A DNA stretch of 64,000 bases, taken from positions 25,707 through 89,706 of the forward strand of contig JAKSZP010012201.1 in assembly GCA_022478985.1 (NCBI GenBank), written 5' to 3'. The notes under the pieces were generated by a model that saw only the letters and a program-made list of their open reading frames with translations, did no database searches and had not been told where the DNA came from. The translations under genes were made by a program, and so were the position numbers. This stretch comes from Massospora cicadina. Lineage: Eukaryota > Entomophthoromycota > Entomophthoromycetes > Entomophthorales > Entomophthoraceae. Numbering within the stretch: position 1 is the stretch's first letter; each line of letters begins with the position of its first letter. Below, piece after piece: positions 21,418 through 31,680 of this stretch.

Positions 21418-24400
21418 GTCCCCATGGTAGCACCCTGGCCCTGCAATCCATCAACGCGAATGGGTTGCGGGACTTTAAGTGGAGAGCCCGCCTCCTCCGC
21501 AACTTCAGGTCAGCACAAATTGACATCGCTGCTTTCCAGGAGCCCCATATCCTTCCCCACGAACAATCTGCATGAAATTAACAGTTTTGAGACAACTCCT
21601 TCTGAACAAACCATGCCGCCCTTATTGTTTTGGATACCCAGGTTAAAAACCCATTCTTTTTCACAATATCTAGGTGGCCGCCTCATACTGGCCAAACTCA
21701 CCACTCCTGACTTCTCTTTCTTCGCTGCAAGCATCTACCTGCCTAATGCAGGTCAGGAGCAAAACCGGCTCTTGAAAGAGGTCGTCCAACTCAATCTCCC
21801 ACGGAATACAGTCCTCTTGGGATATTTCAACACAACCATAAGTCGCGTCTGTGACTCTTACCCCCTGCAGCAAAGGAACGCCCTGGATCAAGTCGCCTCC
21901 AGGATTTCCTTCGCCTGAGTGTCTTTATAGATGCGCTTCCACCCTCCGCGTCTAGCCTAGGTTGCATGACTAGGATCCAGTATGATGGAGGAGCTTTCCA
22001 GTCAGCGTCACGCATAGATATGGCACTGATTGGCCCCCTGCTAATTGGCCGCATCTCCTCTCCCATCTCTCGTGACAACTATCTGAGTGATCATAGGTCA
22101 CTCACCGTTGTCCTCACCACCACGCTTAGACTGTCGCATAGGTTCTGGCCTAGGGTTGCCCCAGCTCTTCTCAACAACCCCTTCAGTAAGGAGAAGCTGT
22201 CTATGACCATCCGGGAGACTCTCATTTCCCCCCACCCCACCTGCTTGACCACAAGGCTATATGGGCGGTGACCAAGGAGGGCATCACCCTGCGTTGCTTA
22301 CAACTGTGCTAAAGCCCAGATGACCGCAGCTCGCGCCAGAGTCAAAAGGGCGGAAGTCAGAATCAGACATCTGGAGCGAAACTGCCAGCCTTCGCACTCT
22401 CCCAGATGGTTGGAAGACTGGGAAGCGGCGCAGGAAGCACTCCGCTTGAAGCTCACACTGCAGGAAGAACGGGCTGCAAACTTTACAACATCTCGTTACT
22501 ATGCTCAATGGGAACGACCCACCCGCTTCTTCTTTCAGAAACAGAAAGCCCTGTCAATAGCGCAGGATATTACTGCACTAAAGATTGGCACTACAATAAC
22601 ATCGATGAATCCCCCCCCCCCCCCCCTTGGGTTGGGACCATCTAGTACTAAAAAAAAAGATTGGCACTACAATTACTTCGGATAAGGAGGAAATCACGCA
22701 GGAACTACACCACTTCTACTCCAGCCTCTTCCATGCCACCCAGGTGGACCTGTTGGACAACCAAGACTTCCTGTGGCGGGCTCCAGAGCCGCCCATTGAC
22801 CCACGGGCTGATGAGGCTCTACTGGCGCCTATTTCCATCCAGGAGGTGATGGAAACCCTTCTGAAATCCCCACGGCTTAAAGCCCCAGGCCCAGACGGAA
22901 TACCCTTCGAGGTGTACCTTCTGGAACCTGCGGTGATAGCCAGAACCCTCCGCGACCTCTTCGCTGCACTCTTGGTGAATGGCGAGGTCCTCCCCGACTC
23001 CAGAGGCTCAATCACGACTCTCATTCACAAGAAGTCAGACCGTGAGAACCTGGCGAACTGGCGCCCCATAGCATTGATCAACACAGACCACAAGCTCTTC
23101 ACGAAGCTTCTGGCCTACTGCATCACCAAATGGGTGTCACCTCGCCTCTCCCCATCCCAGAACGGTTTTATTCCGGGGAGGTCATTATGGGGCAACTTTT
23201 GACCTTCACGTGACTTTGACTGCTAACTCTCGTAAGGTGAATGGCTTTGTGGCTCTCCTGGATATGGAAAAAGCATATGATCGGGTGGCCTGGAAGTATA
23301 TTGATGCTTCCCTGGCCCGCTTCCATCTCCCCCACAGCTAGGCGCTGGATATCAGCGCTCTATGACCAGCTCCACACCAGAGTCCTGGTGCAAATGGGTT
23401 TTACAGTGGCAGTACCAGTTGGACAAGGTCTCCGGCAAGGTGACCCCCTGAGCCCTATCCTTTTTAATATCACCCTTGACCCCCTCTTGGCCTTCTTACA
23501 GGACAAGCTAACAGGGATTCTAGTCCCAGGTAAAGCCCCCACACGCACCATGGCATTTGCAGATGACACCGCCATTGCATTTGGCTGCCCTGGGGATGTT
23601 GCCCTCGCTGCTGTGACCATTGAGAGGTACACCAAGGCGTCCAACGCCATGGTCAACACCTCCAAGACAACAGTTGTACAGGTCGGCTCCCCCACCTTCC
23701 CCCCACCATTTGGTATTGAACCTGTGCGCAGTACCTTCCGTCACCTGGGCGTTCTCACCAACAAACAAGGAGTTGCGCTAAAAGACAATGAGGACTTGCT
23801 CCTCGCAGAAGTTAACTCCAGGATTGCCAGCTGGAACCGGCGGCACATCACCCTCCAGGGTTGAGCTCTGATGGCCAATGTGTTCCTCCTCTCCAAAGTC
23901 TGGTTCCTAGTGCACGTCTGCCCATTCACAGATGCCTTTTATACGCGGCTCAATGTACTCCTCCGCTGTTGGATCTGGGGCTCAAACCATTAACCAATGG
24001 CCCTCTCAACCATTGCCTGACCCTGCAATGAAGGGGGCCTAGGGCTTCTGGACACGCGATCCCACGCTACCACAATCTTCCTGAAGTTCCTATGACCGAT
24101 TGTCTGCTGGGACGCGACCCCCATGCCCCAAAGGGCGCCCGCCCAACGCCAGTCAGTGTCAGCAGCTCTGGGTCTTCCTAGAGCATCTCTGACCTCATTA
24201 GGGGAGTGGCTCACAAACCTCCCAGGCCATCGCCTGAAACCATCCTCATCCCCCTATTGAAACCAGGCTCTCCTTGCCCTGAAAAGAGTAGGCGCGCGGA
24301 TCCACCATGCCTTCCCGTACATAAGGGAAGGTCCTGGCCTCAGCCCCCGTCGCCATGCAATTGTGCACAATGGACAAGTTGTCACAACTCGCCTCAACCC

Positions 24401-25039
24401 CCAAGATCGACCTTCCATCCGCCCAAGACTCCTTGAGCTCCTCCCTCCCTCCATGAGATTCAACCTTAAGAAATTGTGGAAGGACGTCTAACACCCCATC
24501 TTGTCAGCAAAGGTGTCCAACACCTTATGGAGGGTGCTCCACTGTTCATAAAGGACAGGGGACCGGACTGGCCTGACCTTCCAGCACCGAAGCTGCCCCC
24601 ACTGTGCGGAGCCTATTGACTCCCACCTCCATCGTTTTTTCACCTGTCCAGGTGTCGCTGCATTTTGGCCAAAGGACCGGGCGCTCTTCCATGCTCAGCC
24701 CTGGGCTGGACACCCTGTGCAAGACCTCATGTTTGAGCAGACATTGCCTGGTTGCCACCAACCCTCTGTGTCCTCGCCTATGCCACAGCCATCTGGACCA
24801 TCCATAACTCCTTCCTTCGTGCTGCCTTTGACCAGCAGGTGTGGACCCTTCCACACATGATCACCCACTTTCAGGTACACTTTGAGATGGCCCTGAAGGT
24901 CTGCACTATGTCGCCAACCCTCCCTCGCTCAGTTGTCACTGCAGCACGGCTCTGGCGTGCAAACCCCCCCTTTTCTCAATGCCTCCTCCCTCCCCTTCCC
25001 TCGCCTCAGGCTCTTAGGAGCCCAGGCGTAATTCAATAA
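21414..25039 (+). pseudogene. LINE1 ORF2 (endonuclease and reverse transcriptase), decayed
   Basis: Start ATG 21414-21416 overlaps the ORF1 stop (ATGA). Endonuclease blocks: LQSINANGLRDFKWRAR, AAFQEPHI and, after several stops, NYLSDHRSLTVVL (22078-22116; the SDH catalytic box). Reverse transcriptase: PGPDGIPFEVY (22889), NWRPIALINTDHKLF (23058), NGFIPGRSLWGN, QGLRQGDPLSPILFN (23425) and AFADDTAIAF with FADD at 23556-23567. The C-terminal finger C-x2-C-x7-H-x6-C starts at 24594. The last frame (24752-25039) ends at a TAA that lies inside CAATAAAC, so stop and poly(A) signal overlap. Confidence 0.85.
22601..22656 (+). mobile_element. LINE1-tail micro-insertion 2, inside LINE1 ORF2
   Basis: 56 bp made of ATCGATGAAT, a run of 16 C, TTGGGTTGGGACC, ATCTAGTACT and an A-run. 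This is the last part of the LINE1 3' UTR (compare 25042-25089: ATTGATGAAT, C-run, TTAGGTTGGGACC). It is flanked by aagattggcactacaat at 22581-22597 and 22657-22673, giving a duplication of about 20 bp with one mismatch. It interrupts the IGTTITSDKEEI segment just before the reverse-transcriptase domain. Confidence 0.9.
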
Positions 25040-25089
25040 ACATTGATGAATCCCCCCCTTAGGTTGGGACCAACTTTTACTAAAAAAAA

Positions 25090-25861
25090 GAGAGGCCTGC
25101 TGACGTCCCAAATTAGGGTGCATCATCTTTTATGATTAGATATTTTTTATTCCCTATTTATTGTTAGATGTTGAGTTATGATGTAGCTCTGATTGAGAAG
25201 ATTTTGATGTTGAGTTCAAAACCCAAAGTTGTCCCAATTATGAGAGTAAAATTGCCTCCAATTGAGCTGAAACAATTGTTATTTTTAGTCAATTCATGGG
25301 CTGAATTGACTTGGAGATTTTTCATAATTATTATCATAACCAGCAGAGGATTGGCATAATATGAATGAACTCATCTAATAGATGAGTTCAGCCAGGAGAT
25401 GCCTGAGAGGTATATAATACTGGCACCTGGCCAATTAATAAAGCATCAATTAATCATCATTTACTAGTTTATTGATCATTAATAACTACTGTCGCTTAGT
25501 TTATTAATTATTATCCATCTGTTGTCTGTCTGATATATGTATCTGTTGCCGTTACATCTATATTAGATAGTTGTGTGTGTTTATTCTTCCCAAAGAGAAG
25601 TACATAGTTGCCTGCCAGAGAAGTAGTCCCGATTATAGAGGAATAATCTCCTGATTTTGTACAAAGTCATAAGGTCTTGTAATTGTTGGTGCCAGTAAAC
25701 TTAAGAACGGTGAGCATACTGGAGTTACTTGGCTATTATTGAGGATTATCAGAGAATATACTTCCCAATTATGAGCAGGAGTTTCATTTGAAAAGCGAGT
25801 TTATATCCAAAATTTCCTTGTTAATTTATTTTAGCTTGCACCATTGGCTGAAAACTTAACA
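25090..25861 (+). repeat. Right LTR of element A, 3' part
   Basis: After the LINE1 duplication (25090-25104) the LTR resumes at GTCCCAAATTAGGGTG and matches 9731-10488 closely, ending AAAACTTAACA at 25861. The next five bases (ctgat, 25862-25866) repeat the bases before the left LTR. Confidence 0.92.
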
Positions 25862-25866
25862 CTGAT

Positions 25867-26702
25867 TCTTCTTTTTAAGAATGATTTCATCATTCTCCAA
25901 GTTCTTAATGAAGAAGTCCAGATTGTGAGATGTTGGTGAGCGGATAAGAATTATGTTCATCAAAGCTTATCCTCATCCTCCAAGATTTCAATGCGCGACT
26001 CAAGTCCTATTTCATCTCCTTGCATTTGGTGCTCTGAGGAGGCCTGTCAGTTTTGGCTTTTAACTCTTCTGTGAGAGTATTATAGCGTTTCTCAGCTTCG
26101 ATGAGGGGACAATAGACTTGGTTAATGTCCTCCCAGCTGGGGGCTTTGCCTCTAAAGTCACTCTCTAACTTGTTGGGTTGCTTGATAATGGACAGAGTAG
26201 ACGCCTGAGATACGTGGATTTAAGCTCCTGTTTGACCTGGAAAACTTGAGAAATAATATTTTTTGTGACACTGATGAAGTCTCAGAGGTTTGATATGCCT
26301 CAAGATCATCAATTCGTCGTAGAGTTTTTTCTAGCCATGCCTTATGAATGGAGATTTTCTCATCCTACTGGTGACAGCTAATAGAATCTTGAGCTGCCAT
26401 TTTTCAATTAGCTTCGCTACCTTGTCAAATGAGCTTTTTAGTGAAGGTTTCAAGTAAAAACTTGGTAAATTCATTTAACTCCATGATGTCTTTTTGAAGA
26501 GCCTCACAACTTCCTCTTCATACTTATTAACATATGAATCAATCGCCCCATTTTATTATGGAGATGAATAATGTAGGAGCGGTTTGCTTTAATCATTGGC
26601 GGATGTCTCCTATACTTTGAAATGCTAAATTATATACCTTCTCATAAGCCATCCTTAAGGCCCTTTGGTCATTGATATGATGATGGAGTACTTCTTTATG
26701 AC
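25867..26702 (-). pseudogene. Element G gag, N-terminal part
   Basis: Minus-strand continuation of the gag at 8878-9170, separated from it by element A. Translation on the minus strand gives broken Lys/Glu/Gln-rich segments (for example around 26150-26050, APSWEDINQVYCPLIEAEKRY), which suits a helical gag N-terminal region. It is also split by retroposon R1 at 26703-26979. No intact frame remains. Confidence 0.5.
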
Positions 26703-26979
26703 TCTGGCCTCATCTACGAAGAAAACCCACAATTATACCTCCTTATTCCTCATGGCGCTGATGCTCCAACCCAATGTTGTCCACCATGGCTGCAGGTAAA
26801 GCGGACGCTGGACAAAAAATTCCCCAAAGCTTCCTCACCTTCTGATATTGCTTCCTAGGCTGTTAGCTGAGGTGCCATAATATTTTTTTATTTCTAATAA
26901 TCCCTTTATTTGGCTCATTTGCAAATAAAGATGCGTGGCGGCTCCCCCTTTTGGATTGGGCACCATTAGTGCTAAAAAA
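26703..26979 (+). mobile_element. Retroposon R1, 5'-truncated copy
   Basis: 277 bp flanked by an imperfect 17-bp duplication (gagtacttctttatgac at 26686-26702, tagtacctcgttataac at 26980-26996; 13 of 17 match). It is about the last third of R2 (32256-32530): GAAGAAAACCCACAA, CTGATGCTCC, AAAGCTTCCTCACC, then TTTGCAAATAAAGATGC, a pyrimidine-rich CTCCCCCTTTT, GGATTGGGCACCATTAGTGC and an A-run. The last 30 bases have the layout of the LINE1 tail and can form a GCAC/GTGC hairpin. Confidence 0.75.
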
Positions 26980-27404
26980 TAGTACCTCGTTATAACCTTC
27001 TAGTAATTGTAGATATGATAGAGCGCAGGGTGTACAAATGGCATGATGTAGCAAGATATATTTGCACTTGGTTCATAAATTTATGGGAGAAAACTGGATT
27101 CGTTCAGTTTTATGAGAGATCTGTCCATGGCAATTGCCCTTTTTCAGGTGCCTATTTAAAATGGGTTAATGATGCCACTAAGTAATGCTTTTATCTCTTT
27201 CATTACAGATCCAAGTAAGATGATGAGATTCAGGAATCTCCATAGGATTTTCTTGAACCTATTTTAAATGTGACGAGGGGTGGACTTCCCATTTGATCAT
27301 CTTCTTCACCATTTTTGTTGTGCTCCCAGTTGGTGACACTATCAGTTTAGGTTATCTTCCATGGTGCGATCAATTAGTTGCTGGTATCTTTAAGCATTTA
27401 CTGA

Positions 27405-27423
27405 CCCCCTGTAGTGAGCACCA
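27405..27423 (-). other. Primer-binding site of element G
   Basis: On the minus strand, TGGTGCTCACTACAGGGGG begins three bases after an LTR end. It is almost identical to the site of element B (TGGTGCTCACTACAGGGGC from 37758), which fixes this LTR as the 5' LTR of a minus-strand element. Confidence 0.75.
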
Positions 27424-27426
27424 GCC

Positions 27427-28193
27427 TGTAAGCTTTCATTTTTAAACTTGATGGTACTATGCCCAATAATCCCTACTTTCAATACTTGAAGATAACTAAG
27501 TTTCACAACAAGTATATTATTTTATTAGAAAAGTGTGCCAAGTCACCGCTTATGTACTGTCAGCTAGAGTATCCGCCCTATGGTAAGTATAGTGAAATAG
27601 GCTTATTGAAGTCAAGTACAAGAGTTAGATATAGAAATAACAACATAACTTTATTAATGTAAAAGCAGGGTTTTTTATATGTTTCAATTAATAGTATAAA
27701 CCCCAAAAGAAAAAGGATTAATAATACTAAAGAGGGGTGGCATTTGGAAGTAAGCTCTTGGTAGGGTAATACATTCTGGATGGTATAGTGCCTTTGTATC
27801 ATAATTTTGATAGTAAAAAAAATGGTGAGTTGGATACCCAAGTTGATGAGACTGAATCAAATTATATTAATCATTTGACAGCTTCTTAATTCTTACCCTT
27901 TTTTTGTTTCAAATAATTTGCTGCCTCAAGTGCCACCTTTAGTAGTGGTCACCTGACCTACTGATGACCCATCAAATTGATTAGATAAGAATTCATCTTG
28001 GGGTAACTTAGCCTCGGGTTGATCCTTTGGAATTTTCCTAGAGTCAATTTGAGCTGTACTTCAAGTTGATTTCTATGGGTAACTTAATGAGGTAATCCCT
28101 TTAACCCCCTTCTCAGGTCCAGGTTTCAATTTAGCTGAGGGAGTCAAATGGTCAAAAATTTTCCATAATGTCTGATGTCAGGATATCTGACAC
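27427..28193 (-). repeat. 5' LTR of element G
   Basis: About 767 bp read on the minus strand from TGTCAGATATC (28193) to CTTACA (27427). It aligns along much of its length with the F LTR at 30150-30903 (same TGTCAGATATC start, TACTTGACTTCAATAAGCC and ATACTCTAGCTGA blocks), so G and F are the same or sister families in opposite orientations. Between 26997 and 27404 lies the untranslated leader and the start of gag; nothing else is recognised there. Confidence 0.75.
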
Positions 28194-30139
28194 CCTGGAG
28201 ATAAAAAGTCTGCTTGTAGATTCTTCTGTTGCTATTATGACTAATAAATTGTGTAGCCTTTAAAGGAACAAGCCTTTTAAATATAAAGGAAAAGCTCAAT
28301 ACTGTGCCAAAGAGTCTCAGAGATTTACATATGTTCTTGGGAATGATGGGAAACACAACAATTTATCATAAATTCGCTCAACTCACCAAATCTCTTATAC
28401 TTTGATTGTCAAAAACACCCCCTTTGTGTAGATAGTAGAGCAAAGAACTGCATTCAAGACCATGAAGTATTTGTTGAAAAGTTGGGACCATCTAGTACTA
28501 AAAAAAAAGTATTTTTTGAAAAGAAGGCCCATTTTATGACATCCAGACTATGGGAAGACATTCGTCTTTTTTAATGCTTACAACTTATCTGTAGGAACCA
28601 TTATCTCACAACTTGATGATGAAGTCATTGACCACCTAGTGTCTTTTATGGCAAAATGCTTTAAAATGCCGAAAAAATTGCAGTCATGGAGAAAGAGTGC
28701 CTAGCTGCTTTTTTATGGTGAAATATTTCCATTCCTTCTTGTATGGTAAAATTTTACAGTTGTTACATACCACGCTTCTTAGTAGTGGCTGCAAAACACG
28801 AAAGATCTGACAGAAAACTAGTCTTTTGGGCTCTCAAACTTCAGTACTACAACATGAACATCATCCATTGATCTGGGACAAAGCACATAAATATAGATGG
28901 ACTAACCTGATTCCCCTACCACATTTAGACAATAGTGAAGCTTATGGGTACATGATTTACTCATGAAGCCAAACTTTTGGGAGGAAAAGATGAACAAGTT
29001 CAAAAGATGTTGAGAAAAAACATGCGCAAAATACTAAAGTTCTTGGTGCTTATTATACCAGAAAGTAAGAACCAACTGATTACCTTATTTGTGACCTTAG
29101 GGATGGGTACTAGTTATAATAGAAGCCCACAATACTTTAAAAGTGGAGGAGCCAGGTAAACTCACAAATGGATCAAGGATTGATACTATTTTGTATGAAT
29201 ACTGGACTCTGTAGTGGAAGTCTTAGATTCTTTCATAACTTGTAAGAACAAACACCACAAAAGGGCAAGTACAAATATCATTCAATGGGATTCTCGGCAT
29301 CTGTTCCATACCATCAGTTTAGATGTCATAGGTACACTTCCTGAATCCACAGGAGGAATTTTGGTATATCCTAGTAGGGGTTAATCATTTCACAAATTGG
29401 GTTAGAGCAATTGTCACTCCCACGCAGACTGCCAAGGCTATCACTAACTTTTTATACCAATATATATACTGGGCATGGCTTCCCACAGGTACTGCTATGC
29501 AATAATGGCAAAACTTCACTTAAAGAGTTGTGAAAATCTTAGCTATGAGTATGGGACTCAATATTACTAGCGCCCTACAACCCATCAACTAACAGGAGTG
29601 TAGAAAGATCAAATAGAACATTAGTTTTATTATTACAAAAGATGGCCACTACTTATCCATTACGCTGAGACCTATATCCCAAGTTTGCTAATGGCTTACA
29701 GGATAATTTTCATCCTATCATCAAAACATTACCCTTTGAGGCCTTTCATGGAAGAGAACTGTCATCTGTCTCTATTAGAACGCAAAGTTATCAGTGATAA
29801 CACTGAAGCGCCTGAAAAAGTGCTAAGAGGATTATCCCAGAAGATTATACAACTTCAGTTAAAAGCAATGAAAAAATCTAGCCAAATGGTTATAATAGAA
29901 GGGCAGGCAGAAAATGCATCTCATTAACCTCTTACCACTTTAAGATTTTATATTTATTCTTGTCCTATATAATCAAATGGCGCCTAAAGGAGTGAAACTG
30001 GATTCCATCTGGTATGTACCATATTATATAACCTACAAATGCGGGTGTAAATACTCAATCAAGTCCTTAAAAACTGGAGTAACTATCAATTGTATACATA
30101 GCTGATTCCTATGTCAGTATTTACCTGCCAATATTCTTG
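28194..30139 (+). pseudogene. Element F: reverse transcriptase end, RNase H and integrase
   Basis: Plus-strand gypsy pol lacking its 5' half; it starts abruptly at the outer end of the G LTR. Readable blocks: VPKSLRDLHMFLGMMG (about 28302-28349) and YHKFAQLTKSL, the RNase H start (RRPILCHPDYGKTFVFF near 28524, then SVGTIISQLDDEVIDH), and integrase pieces (ISLDVIGTLPESTGG near 29320, then the VGVNHFTNW block at 29378-29402). The end reads ILEGGDV just before a polypurine tract (30137-30149). Stops, shifts and a 25-bp insertion at 28482 are present. Confidence 0.75.
28482..28506 (+). mobile_element. LINE1-tail micro-insertion 3
   Basis: 25 bp (TTGGGACCATCTAGTACT then A-run) in the reverse transcriptase/RNase H linker of F. 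It is flanked by aagtatttgttgaaaag (28465-28481) and aagtattttttgaaaag (28507-28523), a 17-bp duplication with one mismatch. Without it the surrounding frame reads AFKTMKYLLKRRPILCHPD, as expected for gypsy pol. Confidence 0.85.
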
Positions 30140-30149
30140 AAGGGGGTGA

Positions 30150-30903
30150 TGTCAGATATCAGTTTGTCAGTCATGATGGAAAGGATATCAGCTATTTACA
30201 TCATGTAGAGTATCAACACCTGGACGCAAAAAGGGGCTAAAGAATATCCTAAATCAACTATATGGAAAAACTGATAATTGGTAATGCTCAAATTGACAGC
30301 AGTAATTTTCCATTAGATTGACTTGAGCTCAAATTACTTAAAAAAATTTTGCTTAGTCATAATGATGGATCATCAAATATTAGGTGACCATTACACTAAG
30401 TGAACAAGGCAATAATTTATGATATACCCACAAAAAAGTGAAAGAATTAAGAATATGCCCAATGATCAACCTAAGTAATACCAAGTCTCATTAAATTTGG
30501 TGCATTCAATATACCTTTTCTCCCTATCAAATATATGTTACAAAGGCATTGTACAATCTGGACGCATTGCCTGACCAATAACCTCCCATCTGATTCCTCC
30601 ATCCATTAATCTATCAATCATTTTCCTTATAGGGTTTATATTTTTATATTTAACAAATAAAACCCCTTATTCTTTACCTAAATAAAGTTACGCCATTAAA
30701 ACAATATCTTTTTTATACTTGACTTCAATAAGCCCTTGTTCCAAACTTACCATGAGACAGATACTCTAGCTGATGGGACCTGAGTGTGACTTGTAACTCT
30801 TAAAGTAAAAAATATCTGTTGTGAGTATTAGTCTGCTTCAAGTATTGACTGTTGGGCTTCTTGGGCACAGCACAATCAAGCCATTAAAGTTGGAAGCCCT
30901 ACA
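30150..30903 (+). repeat. Right LTR of element F
   Basis: About 754 bp from TGTCAGATATCAG, following the polypurine tract GAAGGGGGTGA, to GGAAGCCCTACA. Its end was located by alignment with the G LTR. AATAAAACCCC lies at 30656. The five bases after 30903 cannot be matched to a 5' flank because the 5' half of F is missing. Confidence 0.7.
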
Positions 30904-31680
30904 TTGGGGAACAATATAGAACTGCATGCCACCTATTTTCAGATAACAACCTGATTAAGATTTGGATATCTCCATTCTATTTTGTGGGAAAGCCTATAGG
31001 TGACCCACTACATCAAGTAGTTTCATCAAAATTTGAATGCAATCTTTAAGATCAAAAGCAAAAAGGGATTGACACCAAAACCATCAAACATGTTGCTTAA
31101 CTGGATGCTCACCAGATAATTGACAGAGCAAAAAATAGTTGGCAGCGATGAAAATTCAGCCTAAATTTGTCAATGCCAGGAGGTACTATCCCTGTATGTA
31201 CAACCTTGGTAATAATCCATAATATCTCTAAAAATACATAACTTATATGTGGCAAATGATGCCATTAATCAACCTAAGATCATTATAATGAAAATTAAAC
31301 TATCCACTCTAGATTAGCAATTGATATTAAAGTTGCCTACTATGACACAGATGAGGTCAGTTGTTAAAATAAAATTGTATAAAATTTGAACTGGACTACT
31401 TAAAATAAATTCAAGTTTTGGTAACAGATGATTATACAATCAAAAGTGTAACTGATTGTAAAATAAGTCCATAGAAAGTTTTTAAAAAATATGTAGAAAA
31501 ATGAGAAATAAGAACATATAAGATAAAGATTATATATAAAGATGTAGGGAAGAATATCATTAATCATAAAATAAAAATAGTATTATTATCCTTGGGGAGT
31601 TCTGGCGCTGCTTCAAAAGCAGCAGACAATCAAAATCTAAAAAAATTAAAAATTTAAATAATTCAACCTGGTTATAGAAT
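30904..31680 (+). other. Unassigned AT-rich stretch
   Basis: No open frame above about 60 codons and no motif I can name. The composition is that of decayed repeat. A short perfect hairpin (GCTGCTT, CAA loop, AAGCAGC) sits at 31607-31623. I see nothing else that I can support. Confidence 0.4.

Larger units (their letters stand above)
18572..25089 (+). mobile_element. LINE1, full-length non-LTR retrotransposon
   Basis: About 6.5 kb, flanked by the perfect 15-bp duplication gagaggcctgctgac. It begins GGTTCTCTTTCTGATAAG and ends in a C-run, TTAGGTTGGGACC and an A-run. Two frames: ORF1 with a CCHC knuckle, and ORF2 with an apurinic-type endonuclease, reverse transcriptase and C-terminal Cys-His finger, as in the two-ORF elements (Tad1 or L1 type) of fungi. 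It is much richer in G+C than the LTR it sits in. Both frames are broken by stops and shifts, and ORF2 carries a 56-bp insertion at 22601. Confidence 0.9.
9171..25861 (+). mobile_element. Gypsy element A, interrupted by LINE1
   Basis: Complete LTR element: left LTR 9171-10488, right LTR 18009-18571 plus 25105-25861, both starting TGTTAGATTT and ending TTAACA. The 5-bp target duplication ctgat is at 9166-9170 and 25862-25866. Order: primer site, long gag, protease, reverse transcriptase, RNase H, integrase, then about 1.35 kb with an antisense frame, then polypurine tract GTGGGGGGAAA (17999-18008). Its internal genes are the best preserved gypsy genes here but still have several stops, one frameshift in the reverse transcriptase and a small insertion in the integrase. 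Confidence 0.92.

Noticed and set aside
31607..31623. Hairpin GCTGCTT-CAA-AAGCAGC as a terminator or RNA gene
   Set aside because: It has no T-run or neighbouring gene, and one short hairpin in 800 bp of AT-rich DNA is not enough evidence.
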